This document shows positions 1 to 7,876 of a stretch of 18,728 bases of DNA, piece by piece. The DNA comes from an uncultured Blautia sp. Its GTDB lineage: Bacteria; Bacillota; Clostridia; Lachnospirales; Lachnospiraceae. The stretch lies in contig CAMNGN010000017.1 in assembly GCA_946538475.1 (NCBI GenBank), positions 1 through 18,728 on the forward strand, given 5' to 3'. Numbering within the stretch: position 1 is the stretch's first letter; each line of letters starts with the position of its first letter. The position numbers and the translations under genes are program-made. The notes beneath the pieces were generated by a model, which saw only the letters and a program-made list of their open reading frames with translations, did no database searches and was not told where the DNA came from.

Positions 1-60
1 ATATTATATTATATAACAAAGTCGAAGTAAATGTAAAGAATTCCGGGACATTTTTTTCGA

Positions 61-112
61 TGCATTTAGTTACTATTCACAGGCTATAGACTGTGAATAG
101 TAACTGCATTTA
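61..112. repeat. 36-bp palindrome flanked by 8-bp direct repeats
   Basis: A perfect 14-bp inverted repeat (arms 69-82 and 91-104, loop GCTATAGA) is bracketed by identical octamers TGCATTTA at 61-68 and 105-112. The repeat pairs through one further A-T (68/105). There is no T-run on either side, so it is not a standard terminator. It could be a small REP-like insertion with a target duplication, a protein-binding palindrome, or an RNA hairpin. The symmetry is seen directly; the interpretation is open. Confidence 0.6.
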
Positions 113-177
113 TGGACTTTCGGCCGGATTTATGACTTTGCGGGGCCGGGAATCGTTCGACAAATCCTGCGAAACAC

Positions 178-205
178 TTGAACTTGACAGCGGATGAGCT
201 ATAAT
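178..205 (+). promoter_or_regulatory. Probable sigma-A promoter upstream of the small ORF
   Basis: TTGAAC at 178-183 and a consensus TATAAT at 200-205 are separated by 16 nt. Transcription would start near 212 and give a leader of about 135 nt before the small reading frame at 349. A nearer TTGACA at 184-189 is only 10 nt from the TATAAT and cannot be its partner. Confidence 0.5.
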
Positions 206-348
206 AATCCTGAGACGACCTTCTGAAGGAAAAGCATACAGAAGAAATGAACCAACCGCCTTTTTACCGAACAGAAGATGATCCGGATGGGGGTCCGTTC
301 TCAAACCGTAAGGTGCTTTCTGAATTTGCGGGATGAAAGGAGGCCGGT

Positions 349-588
349 ATTACGGAAAATATATCACAGAATACGAAAGAGAACCGTTCTATCCTCGTAC
401 TTCAAAAGGAACTTGAAAAATATGACAGGATGGGAGTACGACTGTATATGCACGGCCGCAGACGAAGCCCCCGCTCGATCGCCAGAGCCTGTATGATCGC
501 GGAGGGAGGGGGATATATGAGAGACTATACAGAAGATACCCACGGGAGGATAACCCGTGTGGATTTTGACTATATAAGGCAAACATAA
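349..588 (+). CDS. Small hypothetical protein (79 aa) with a non-canonical start, possibly decaying
   Basis: I do not recognise a named family. An open frame of 79 codons ends at TAA 586-588 and is preceded by a strong Shine-Dalgarno AAAGGAGG (336-343). The first in-frame codons at usable distance are ATT (349, 5 nt away) and ACG (352, 8 nt away); no ATG, GTG or TTG is suitably placed. The next in-frame ATG (430) has no ribosome binding site. The product looks protein-like: a charged amphipathic stretch (residues 15-25), a basic GRRRSPRS segment (about residues 37-44), then GGGYMRDY (about 53-60) and a closing RVDFDYI. It resembles small Lachnospiraceae proteins I vaguely recall, but I cannot name them. 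The same frame continues upstream across a TGA (334-336) to an ATG at 247, giving a 29-codon frame. So this is either a gene with an AUU start, a start-codon-mutated pseudogene, or the distal part of a longer gene broken by a stop codon. Confidence 0.5.
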   Translation: MTENISQNTKENRSILVLQKELEKYDRMGVRLYMHGRRRSPRSIARACMIAEGGGYMRDYTEDTHGRITRVDFDYIRQT

Positions 589-725
589 GACAGAGATATT
601 GTACGGTACAGGCCGCATAGGCCTGGACCGGACAGTTTCAGCGAACGATGCCCGGTAAGGTCTGCTTTCCAAAATACTGTCCGCAGCGTTAGGCTGTTAA
701 CGGCAACACATTGCGGTAAAAGGCA
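589..725. other. Hairpin-rich intergenic stretch without a gene
   Basis: I see no convincing reading frame here. Several inverted repeats crowd the stretch: CAGGCC/GGCCTG (609-614/620-625), CGGACAGT/ACTGTCCG (629-636/676-683), CGTTA/TAACG (687-691/698-702) and CCGCA/TGCGG (681-685/712-716). The last overlaps the second, so the two are alternatives. None is followed by a T-run. It may be a folded leader or trailer RNA or simply chance pairing; I cannot assign a known RNA family. Confidence 0.3.
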
Positions 726-768
726 AGGTCAATGTTCACTTGATGTGGACATTGACCTATGCTATAAT
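726..768 (+). promoter_or_regulatory. Extended -10 promoter with a palindromic operator over the -35, driving the GH18 operon
   Basis: The -35 TTGATG (740-745) and -10 TATAAT (763-768) are 17 nt apart. The -10 carries the TGn extension (TGC, 760-762). A 14-bp inverted repeat with one mismatch (arms 726-739 and 745-758, centre TTGAT) surrounds the -35, so a dimeric regulator bound there would occlude or remodel RNA polymerase binding. The predicted start near 775 gives a leader of about 75 nt before the GH18 gene. Confidence 0.65.
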
Positions 769-851
769 AGGGCCTGTTATTGGCTTTCACGCAAAATGCA
801 GACTAAGGTCCTGTCTCAATATGACCGGGACAGTACATTAAGGAGAACAGA

Positions 852-2507
852 ATGAAAAAGAAAAGACGCAGCCCGGCCATCGTAGTGATAATCCTTATCA
901 TTATGGTAGCTGCAGCAGGGCTGCTTACCAACCTCATTATAAGCCGGATGCCTACCAAAGAACGCATGGATCTGCGAGAGTATTACGGAGAAGCTCCTGA
1001 AGGCGAAGCGATCCTGATCCTGCATGCGGATGTCATGGAAAAACATGCGGTTCTTTTCGGCGAGACGGCATATCTGCCCCTGGGTATCGTCAATACATAT
1101 ATCAATCAGCGGTACTACTGGGATGCGGAAAACAGACAGATCATTTATGCGACACCTTCCGAGGTGACATATACCCCCGCTTCCGAAGAAGGCGGAAGCG
1201 AGGTATGGCTGCACAACGAAGACGTGTATCTGAGCGTACCTTATGTGCAGCGCTACACGGATATCGATGTATATTATTCTCACAGCCCCGAGCGCGTCGC
1301 TGTCCAGTATGATTTTGAAGAGCTAAGGCCGGTCATGGCAAAGAAAAACACGGCTGTGAGATATCAGGGAGGTATCAAATCGCCCATCCTGTGCGACGTC
1401 TCTGCAGGCAGCATACTGTATCTGGGGACTGAGCTGGAGAACTGGGCGCAGGTGTTCACACCCGACGGTTATATCGGATACGTGAAGAAAAGCGTTTACG
1501 AAGAAGCGTCGGCGGAACAGACAGCAAGAGAAAACAGAATAGAGCAGTACACGCATATCTCTTTTGAAAGCCCTGTCAATCTGGTGTGGCATCAGGTGAC
1601 GGTGGCGGATGCAAACAGCTACTTTGCCAATGACACGGCGGCAGTGTCCGGCGTCAACGTGATTTCGCCTACATGGTACACGATGACGGATAATGCCGGA
1701 AATATCAGAGATATCTCTTCGACGGACTATGTCAGCGCAGCGCATGCCAAAGGAATGCAGGTATGGGCCCTGATCGACAACTTTACTTCGGACATGAGCA
1801 CGTACGAAGTTCTCTCTCATACGGCTTCGCGGCAGGCGCTTATCGGCAATCTGGTGAGCTCGGTCGTAAACTGCGGGGCTGACGGTATCAATATCGATTT
1901 CGAAACGCTGAGCGAAGAGACGGGCGTTCATTTTCTGCAGTTCCTGCGCGAACTTTCCGTAGAATGCCGCAGAAACAATCTTGTCCTCTCTGTCGATAAT
2001 CCGGTTCCCGAGGACTTTACAAGCCATTATGACCGGGAAGAGCAGGGAAAAGTGGTCGATTACGTGATCGTAATGGGATATGATGAACATTATGTAGGGT
2101 CACCCGAAGCAGGATCCGTGGCTTCGCTGCCATGGGTGGAACAGGGGATCATAGATACGATCGCAGAGGTCCCGGCTGAGAAGGTGGTTCTCGGTATACC
2201 GTTCTACTGCAGATTGTGGAAGGTCATGGCAGAATCGCTGTCCAGCGAAGCGCTGGGAATGGTCGAAGCAAACCGGGTGATCAACGAGCACAAAGCAGAG
2301 ATGTACTGGGACAATGTTGTCTGCCAGCATGTCGGCTCATACGAAGCAGAGGGAGCCACCTGGAAGATCTGGCTTGAGGATAACGAATCTATCGCAGCTA
2401 AGACAGATCTGGTAAACAAATATAATCTTGCGGGAACCGCAGCATGGAAGCTTGGCCTGGAAGACAGCTCGGTCTGGGCTGTGATCGCAGAGCACATGCA
2501 GCGCTGA
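852..2507 (+). CDS. Membrane-anchored SH3-domain glycoside hydrolase family 18 protein
   Basis: A 551-aa extracytoplasmic enzyme, probably cleaving beta-1,4 GlcNAc-type glycans such as peptidoglycan or a chitin-like polymer. A basic N-terminus is followed by one hydrophobic segment (about residues 8-31) with no lipobox, so it is a signal anchor or uncleaved signal. Residues 50-140 look like the copper-amine-oxidase-N-type beta domain common in Firmicutes wall enzymes. Residues 163-217 look like a bacterial SH3 domain. Residues 235-551 form the GH18 barrel, with DGINIDFE at 344-351 (E351 the predicted proton donor), MGYDEHY at 408-414 and GIPFYCRLW at 448-456. This motif set is that of the YaaH/YdhD/SleL branch, but no LysM repeats are visible. 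The ATG has AAGGAG 6 nt upstream. It is the first gene of a seven-gene run; the next gene starts 8 nt after its stop. The substrate is not readable from sequence. Confidence 0.88.
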   Translation: MKKKRRSPAIVVIILIIMVAAAGLLTNLIISRMPTKERMDLREYYGEAPEGEAILILHADVMEKHAVLFGETAYLPLGIVNTYINQRYYWDAENRQIIYATPSEVTYTPASEEGGSEVWLHNEDVYLSVPYVQRYTDIDVYYSHSPERVAVQYDFEELRPVMAKKNTAVRYQGGIKSPILCDVSAGSILYLGTELENWAQVFTPDGYIGYVKKSVYEEASAEQTARENRIEQYTHISFESPVNLVWHQVTVADANSYFANDTAAVSGVNVISPTWYTMTDNAGNIRDISSTDYVSAAHAKGMQVWALIDNFTSDMSTYEVLSHTASRQALIGNLVSSVVNCGADGINIDFETLSEETGVHFLQFLRELSVECRRNNLVLSVDNPVPEDFTSHYDREEQGKVVDYVIVMGYDEHYVGSPEAGSVASLPWVEQGIIDTIAEVPAEKVVLGIPFYCRLWKVMAESLSSEALGMVEANRVINEHKAEMYWDNVVCQHVGSYEAEGATWKIWLEDNESIAAKTDLVNKYNLAGTAAWKLGLEDSSVWAVIAEHMQR

Positions 2508-2515
2508 GGAGAAAT

Positions 2516-4528
2516 ATGGCGGCAATAGTTTATCTGGCAGCGGCTTTTTTGTCAGGAAAGCTGCTGATCGAAGCAATCATGGGAGAAAACGCAAAACCGG
2601 ACGGGAGGCAGAACCGCATCTGGGTTTTGACGGCTTCTTCTTTTGGTGTCGGCGTACTGATCGTGACATGGATACTCTATGTACTGGCATATCTTCTCCA
2701 TGTGAAAGCAGGTGTGAAGCAGCCGCTGCTCCCGGCAAATATAATCGTTATACTCATCGCGCTCATATGCGCTGCGATTTATATCATTAAGCGCAGAAAG
2801 AGCGGGGTGGGGTTTCGACTTGATGTGCTGATTTCTGACCGGAAGCTGTTTCTGAAAGAATGCGTATGGTACGGACTGCTTCTTATATTCTTTCTGTATA
2901 CCATGGCGTATGTATTTCACGTAACGGGAGACAGGCTATATTCCGGCTTTACCGTATTCAGCGATTACGCTCCTCATACTGCGATGATACGGTCGTTTTC
3001 GCGCTCGGCAAATTATCCGACGCAATATCCTCATTTCGGCGGCGCGGATGTCAAGTATCATTTCATGTTTCAGTTTCTTGTAGGAAATCTGGAATATCTG
3101 GGCCTCAGGATCGATGTGGCTTATAATCTGATAAGCGCGCTTTCCATATGGGGCTTTGCGGTAATGTTATGTCAGCTTACATACCGTCTTTCCAAAAGCT
3201 TTACCGCTGAAATACTTACGCCGGTACTGCTGGTGTTCCGAAGCGGAACCGCCTTTTTCAGATTTGCCGAGGAACATCTGAAGGCGGGAGATTTTATCAA
3301 AACTCTTGCGGAGAATACCACATTTATAGGGTACACGCCGAACGAAAACTGGGGACTGTGGAACTACAATGTATATCTGAACCAAAGACATCTGGGCTTT
3401 GGACTTCTGATCGTCAGCGTGGTGATCCGGGCTTTCCTGGATATGTTCGAGGAAGGGATCGGATGCGACGCGCGTGGACTCGGCTTTTTCAAAAACAGGC
3501 TGTTTTCCCGGGATGCATGGAAACCGGTACAGCCGGAAAAGGCCCTGTTCTTCGGTGTGATCATCGGACTGTGTTCATTCTGGAACGGTGCCTGCGTGAT
3601 CGGCGGTCTGCTCATCCTCTGCGGTATGGCTGTCTTTTCGAACGGTAAGATCGATTATCTTATCCTTGCGGCAGTATCTGTTTTTTATTCATGGATAGAG
3701 ACACATATTTTTATTACCGGGCAGGCTTTCTCGTTTGGATGGCACTGGGGATTTCTCAGCGAGGACAAGACGGTCGCAGGTGTTCTGTGGTATCTGGTGC
3801 AGATAACCGGGCTTACTTTTATCGGCCTTATTCCCGGACTGCTATTGATGAAGCGAAAAGAAAGACTGTTTATGGCGGCGTTTCTGTTTCCGCTGATTTT
3901 CGCGTTTAGCTTTTCACTTACGCCCGACATCAACGTGAATCATAAATATATCATGATCGCCATGGCGTTTATGTCGGTGATCTGGAGTGTGATACTGGCA
4001 AAACTTCTGCGGAACGGGGCTGTCTCCTGTGTTTCGGCAGGCCTTGTTATAGTTCTGCTTACTGCGACCGGACTGTATGACTTTGTGGTGATCGTCAAGG
4101 ACAATGACGCTTACCACAGGCTGTCTGTGCCTCTGCAGAGTGAGATCACCGACTGGCTGTCTGACAACCTGACAGAGAAAGATCTTCTGCTCACCCCGGA
4201 ATACAGCATGAACGAGATCACCATGTCCGGAGCGATGATGTATATGGGGTGGCCGTATTATGCCTGGTCGGCCGGATACGACACTTATTACAGGGCGGGG
4301 CAGGCTTCTCTGATCTACACGACAGATGATCGGACAATACTCACCGAAACTGTAAAAAGGGAGAACATCAAATATATTCTATATGAAGAAGAAATGACAT
4401 ACGAGGAGCTTGAATGCCGGGAGGACGTGATAGCTTCCGTATATCCGGAGGTTTTCCAATCGGAAGATGGGAGGATCAGAATTTATGAAACAGGAAGAAC
4501 AATATCAGACGAAACAGTCGCTTCCTAA
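2516..4528 (+). CDS. Polytopic membrane protein, DUF2298/YYY-like probable GT-C glycosyltransferase
   Basis: A 670-aa protein with about a dozen hydrophobic segments up to residue 525 and a soluble C-terminal tail (about 540-670). After the first membrane segments, an external loop carries DY (150-151), RS (159-160), GG (175-176), YH (181-182) and VAYNL (201-205). The same signature with the same spacings occurs in the next gene's product, a clearer DUF2298/'YYY' protein. The asparagine-lysine segment NHKYIM (475-480) also has a counterpart there. An acidic residue in the first outer loop of a many-spanning protein is typical of GT-C enzymes that use polyprenyl-phosphate sugars; that role is inferred. 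The start at 2516 follows GAGGAG 4 nt upstream and aligns with the end of the GH18 gene; a start 72 nt further upstream would lie inside that gene. Its 3' end overlaps the next gene by 44 nt. Confidence 0.8.
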   Translation: MAAIVYLAAAFLSGKLLIEAIMGENAKPDGRQNRIWVLTASSFGVGVLIVTWILYVLAYLLHVKAGVKQPLLPANIIVILIALICAAIYIIKRRKSGVGFRLDVLISDRKLFLKECVWYGLLLIFFLYTMAYVFHVTGDRLYSGFTVFSDYAPHTAMIRSFSRSANYPTQYPHFGGADVKYHFMFQFLVGNLEYLGLRIDVAYNLISALSIWGFAVMLCQLTYRLSKSFTAEILTPVLLVFRSGTAFFRFAEEHLKAGDFIKTLAENTTFIGYTPNENWGLWNYNVYLNQRHLGFGLLIVSVVIRAFLDMFEEGIGCDARGLGFFKNRLFSRDAWKPVQPEKALFFGVIIGLCSFWNGACVIGGLLILCGMAVFSNGKIDYLILAAVSVFYSWIETHIFITGQAFSFGWHWGFLSEDKTVAGVLWYLVQITGLTFIGLIPGLLLMKRKERLFMAAFLFPLIFAFSFSLTPDINVNHKYIMIAMAFMSVIWSVILAKLLRNGAVSCVSAGLVIVLLTATGLYDFVVIVKDNDAYHRLSVPLQSEITDWLSDNLTEKDLLLTPEYSMNEITMSGAMMYMGWPYYAWSAGYDTYYRAGQASLIYTTDDRTILTETVKRENIKYILYEEEMTYEELECREDVIASVYPEVFQSEDGRIRIYETGRTISDETVAS

Positions 4529-6800
4529 AGATAACAGCAGAACAGAATCGATCAAGTGGGGAGTCTGCCCGGCGGCAGGCATCCTGCTTGTTGTGCTGTC
4601 TGTCATCGGGCTTAAGGGAGACGCTTTCGTTTTCTGGACATGGTGGCTTCTCGCCCTGCTGCTGGGGCTGGGCTTCATGCCGCTTTCAAGTGTGCTGTTC
4701 GGGCGGTTCGAAGATAAGGGATGGTTTTTTTCCAAAGCCCTGGCCATAGCCTGCTGCGGCTTTTCGGAATGGTTTCTGGTTGCGGTAAAGCTGATGGTTT
4801 TTAATACTGCGACATGCATTCTGGTTTGTGTGCTTTGGGTCGCCGGCATGCTGGTCTTTGCGCGAAGCAGACAGAAAAAAGATGCGGCCGTAATGCCATG
4901 GAATCATTTCAGGCTTATTATTTACGGAGAACTGATCTTCGCCGCTGTTTTTCTGATATGGACGTTCTTTGCCGGAATGCGGCCCGAGGCGTACGGAACC
5001 GAAAAGTTTATGGACTACGGTTTCATGGAGGCGATGATGCGCAGCCGCACGCTTCCGGCCATAGACATGTGGTATTCCGGCGGCACGCTGAATTATTATT
5101 ACGGCGGTCAGTATTTTGCGGTGTTCCTGACCAAGCTGTCGGGAAGCCGTGTGGAAGTCACCTATAATCTGATGCGGACCTTTATCGCCGGATTTGCGTT
5201 CATCCTGCCCTGTTCTCTGGCGTTTCAGATGATGCAGGATGAAAAGCGCCTGAAGAATAAGAGCGGTTCGGGAGCGGTCTCCCGTATGGCGGGACTGATC
5301 GCGGGTACGGCTGTGTGCTTCTGCGGAAACATGCACTATGTCGTCTACAGATGGATCGTCCCTCTGCTCGCCCGTCTGCGGGGAGAAGAGTACACCGAAA
5401 GCTACTGGTTTCCCGATGCGACAAGGTACATAGGGTTCAAGCCGGATGTGCCCGATAAGACGATACACGAATTCCCGTGCTATTCTTTTGTCCTGGGAGA
5501 TCTTCACGCACATGTGGTAAATATTATCTTTGTCCTTCTGATGATCGGCCTGCTGTATGCATGGTGTTCGGATATAAGGGACAGAAAATCATACCTCGAC
5601 GGAACCCGGCACGGGGTGCTGAAGGAGATTTTTCAACCGCATATTTTTGTGGTTGGGTTACTGCTGGGAATGTACCAGCTGAACAATTTCTGGGACTATG
5701 TGATCTATTTTGTCGTCGCGGGCGGAACGATCCTGTTTACCAACCTGGCAAGACAGGAAAAGACAGGCACTGCGATAGGCATTACAGCTGCACAGGCAGC
5801 CCTGTTTGCGGCAGTTTCGACGGTCGTTATTCTTCCGTTTACACTTATCTTTAAAACGATGGTGTCGGGCGTGGCACTGTGCAGGCATCATTCCCTTCCT
5901 CATCAGCTTCTGATACTCTGGGGACTGCCGTGCATCACTTCTGTCCTGCTGATCATAGCGATGATCGGAGACCGGAGGAAAGGCGGCAAAAAGAATCCGG
6001 GCGGCTTCCTTGCGGGCATAGCTGCGCCGGATATGTATGCCGGTATCCTTGCTCTCTGTGCGATGGGACTGGTACTCATACCGGAGATCGTATATGTAAG
6101 AGATATCTACGAGAACGGAAATGCCAGGGCGAACACCATGTTCAAGCTCACTTATCAGGCGTACATCATGTTTGGCATCGTGATGGGATATGGTATGATC
6201 AGGCTTATCCGGATTTCGAAAAAGGCTGTCTTTAAGGCTGCGGGTGCAATTGCGCTGGTATGCCTCGCAGCCACAGCCGGATACATGGGAAATGCCTGCG
6301 GCTCATGGTATGCGGACAGTATCCGGAACATGAATTACCGCGGCCTGTATGCGCTGGGACACCTTGACGTAGATTTCACTGCCGACGCGAATGCGATCTA
6401 CTGGCTTAAAGACAATGTGAAAGGCTCGCCGGTCGTGCTGGAGGCCAACGGGAACAGCTATACCGGGTACAACAGGGTCTCGGCGTCGACGGGACTTCCG
6501 ACACTGCTCGGATGGTATGTGCACGAATGGCTCTGGCGTTCCGACACGGAGGATCTGAATATCATCAGCGAAGATATTCAGACGATCTATACTTCGGAAG
6601 ATTTGACTGTTGTGAAAGATCTGCTGATAGATTATAATGTGTCATATATCTTTGTGGGTGCCTTCGAGAAGGAAAAATTCGGAGAAGCACTCAACGAAGA
6701 TCTTCTGCGGTCTCTCGGAAGAGTAGTATTCGAAGACGGCAGCAGCGGCACTTTTATTGTTCAGGTCCAGGGGACCTTGGAAGGAGCGAATAAATCATGA
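4485..6800 (+). CDS. DUF2298 (Chlor_Arch_YYY) family membrane protein, probable GT-C glycosyltransferase
   Basis: A 771-aa polytopic membrane protein. The hallmark NYYYGGQ stands at 203-209, preceded by DY (177-178), RS (186-187) and GG (199-200), and followed by VTYNL (225-229). HEFPCYSFVLGDLHAH (about 328-343) and NTMFKLTYQAYIM (550-562) are characteristic blocks of the DUF2298/TIGR03662 family known from Chloroflexi, archaea and some clostridia. A C-terminal soluble part (about 610-771) is probably outside the membrane. The biochemical role of the family is not established; the GT-C fold and lipid-linked sugar donor are inferred. I chose ATG 4485 because GGAGG (4470-4474) lies 10 nt upstream; an in-frame ATG at 4467 has only a poor site. 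The gene begins inside the end of its apparent paralogue and its stop overlaps the next start (ATGA), so translation is probably coupled. Confidence 0.85.
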   Translation: MKQEEQYQTKQSLPKDNSRTESIKWGVCPAAGILLVVLSVIGLKGDAFVFWTWWLLALLLGLGFMPLSSVLFGRFEDKGWFFSKALAIACCGFSEWFLVAVKLMVFNTATCILVCVLWVAGMLVFARSRQKKDAAVMPWNHFRLIIYGELIFAAVFLIWTFFAGMRPEAYGTEKFMDYGFMEAMMRSRTLPAIDMWYSGGTLNYYYGGQYFAVFLTKLSGSRVEVTYNLMRTFIAGFAFILPCSLAFQMMQDEKRLKNKSGSGAVSRMAGLIAGTAVCFCGNMHYVVYRWIVPLLARLRGEEYTESYWFPDATRYIGFKPDVPDKTIHEFPCYSFVLGDLHAHVVNIIFVLLMIGLLYAWCSDIRDRKSYLDGTRHGVLKEIFQPHIFVVGLLLGMYQLNNFWDYVIYFVVAGGTILFTNLARQEKTGTAIGITAAQAALFAAVSTVVILPFTLIFKTMVSGVALCRHHSLPHQLLILWGLPCITSVLLIIAMIGDRRKGGKKNPGGFLAGIAAPDMYAGILALCAMGLVLIPEIVYVRDIYENGNARANTMFKLTYQAYIMFGIVMGYGMIRLIRISKKAVFKAAGAIALVCLAATAGYMGNACGSWYADSIRNMNYRGLYALGHLDVDFTADANAIYWLKDNVKGSPVVLEANGNSYTGYNRVSASTGLPTLLGWYVHEWLWRSDTEDLNIISEDIQTIYTSEDLTVVKDLLIDYNVSYIFVGAFEKEKFGEALNEDLLRSLGRVVFEDGSSGTFIVQVQGTLEGANKS

Positions 6801-7876
6801 AAGCGGAAGTGGCATGTATGACGGCTGCTTCACCGGATCATAAGGCGCTTGCGAGGGCGGGAATGATCCTTAAAAGAGGTGGACTTGTGGCTTTTCCCAC
6901 CGAGACGGTGTATGGACTGGGCGGAAACGCGCTGGACCCCGAAGCGTCACGGAAGATCTATGCCGCAAAAGGACGCCCGTCCGACAATCCCCTGATCGTC
7001 CACATTGCCGATATGAAAGATCTGGAGGGAATAGCTGCGTCTGTTCCCGAAAAGGCGCGGGAGATGGCAAAAAGATTCTGGCCGGGGCCGCTCACCATGA
7101 TCTTTCCGAAAACGGACATGGTCCCGCTCGAGACGACAGGAGGTCTTGAGACGGTGGCTGTCAGGTTCCCGAGCGATCCCATCGCGCAGGAACTGATAAA
7201 GTGTGCGGGCGGATATGTGGCGGCGCCGAGCGCCAACACATCGGGCCGGCCGAGCCCGACCACCGCGCAGCACGTGATCGACGATCTGGGAGATACGATC
7301 GACATGATCATAGACAGCGGTCCTGTGGGAATCGGGCTTGAATCTACGATCATAGATTTCTCCGGAGACGAACCCATCATACTCAGGCCGGGTTACATTT
7401 CGCCGCAGATGGCGGGCGAGATCGTTCCTGAGATCCGTATAGATCCGGGACTCCTCAAAGATACCGGAAATGTACGGCCGAAAGCACCCGGAATGAAATA
7501 CAGACATTATGCCCCGAGGGCAGATCTGACGGTGGTTGAAGGCTCCCTGCAGGATGTAACTTATCTGATCAGAGAGAAAGTGGAAGAAAGCATAAGGCAA
7601 GGCAAAACACCCGGAGTGATCGCTTCGGAAGAAACTTTTGAATGTTATCCCGAAGGGATCGTCAGGTGTATCGGGAGCCGCTCCGATGAGGAGAGCATTG
7701 CCAGACATCTGTATGAAGTGCTTCGGGCATTTGATGATGACGGTGTTGAGGTGATCTGGTCAGAAGCATTTGACACACCTGCACTGGGTCAGGCCATTAT
7801 GAACCGGCTGCTGAAGGCAGCGGGACACCGGGTTTTGTATGCAGGAGGAAGTAAAAATGATAGCTCTGGGATGTGA
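6797..7876 (+). CDS. tsaC: Threonylcarbamoyl-AMP synthase (Sua5/YwlC type)
   Basis: This cytoplasmic enzyme makes threonylcarbamoyl-AMP from threonine, bicarbonate and ATP, the first step of t6A37 formation in ANN-decoding tRNAs. The 359 aa match the long Sua5 form. The YrdC domain (about 12-200) shows FPTETVYGLG (33-42), KGRPSDNP (58-65), PSANTSGRPSP (144-154) and ESTIID (182-187). The linker APGMKYRHYAP (230-240) leads to the C-terminal Sua5 domain (about 245-350), which separates it from short TsaC proteins. Bacillus calls this gene ywlC. AAGGAG lies 10 nt before the ATG, which overlaps the upstream stop by 4 nt. The next gene, rpiB, starts inside its last codons; a tsaC/ywlC-rpiB neighbourhood is also known in Bacillus. 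Confidence 0.95.
   Translation: MKAEVACMTAASPDHKALARAGMILKRGGLVAFPTETVYGLGGNALDPEASRKIYAAKGRPSDNPLIVHIADMKDLEGIAASVPEKAREMAKRFWPGPLTMIFPKTDMVPLETTGGLETVAVRFPSDPIAQELIKCAGGYVAAPSANTSGRPSPTTAQHVIDDLGDTIDMIIDSGPVGIGLESTIIDFSGDEPIILRPGYISPQMAGEIVPEIRIDPGLLKDTGNVRPKAPGMKYRHYAPRADLTVVEGSLQDVTYLIREKVEESIRQGKTPGVIASEETFECYPEGIVRCIGSRSDEESIARHLYEVLRAFDDDGVEVIWSEAFDTPALGQAIMNRLLKAAGHRVLYAGGSKNDSSGM

Noticed and set aside
184..205. TTGACA plus TATAAT as a promoter pair
   Set aside because: The spacer is only 10 nt; TTGAAC at 178-183 with a 16-nt spacer is the better -35.
278..496. A 72-codon plus-strand frame with an ATG start overlapping the small ORF
   Set aside because: No ribosome binding site, Arg/Cys-rich composition, and the frame at 349-588 has the better SD and a more protein-like sequence.
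1323..2090. A 255-codon minus-strand frame over the GH18 gene
   Set aside because: It is antisense to the GH18 catalytic domain and has no recognisable motif.
2444..2515. Upstream start for the first membrane protein
   Set aside because: It would lie inside the GH18 gene, has no SD, and adds a basic non-membrane stretch; the ATG at 2516 follows GAGGAG.
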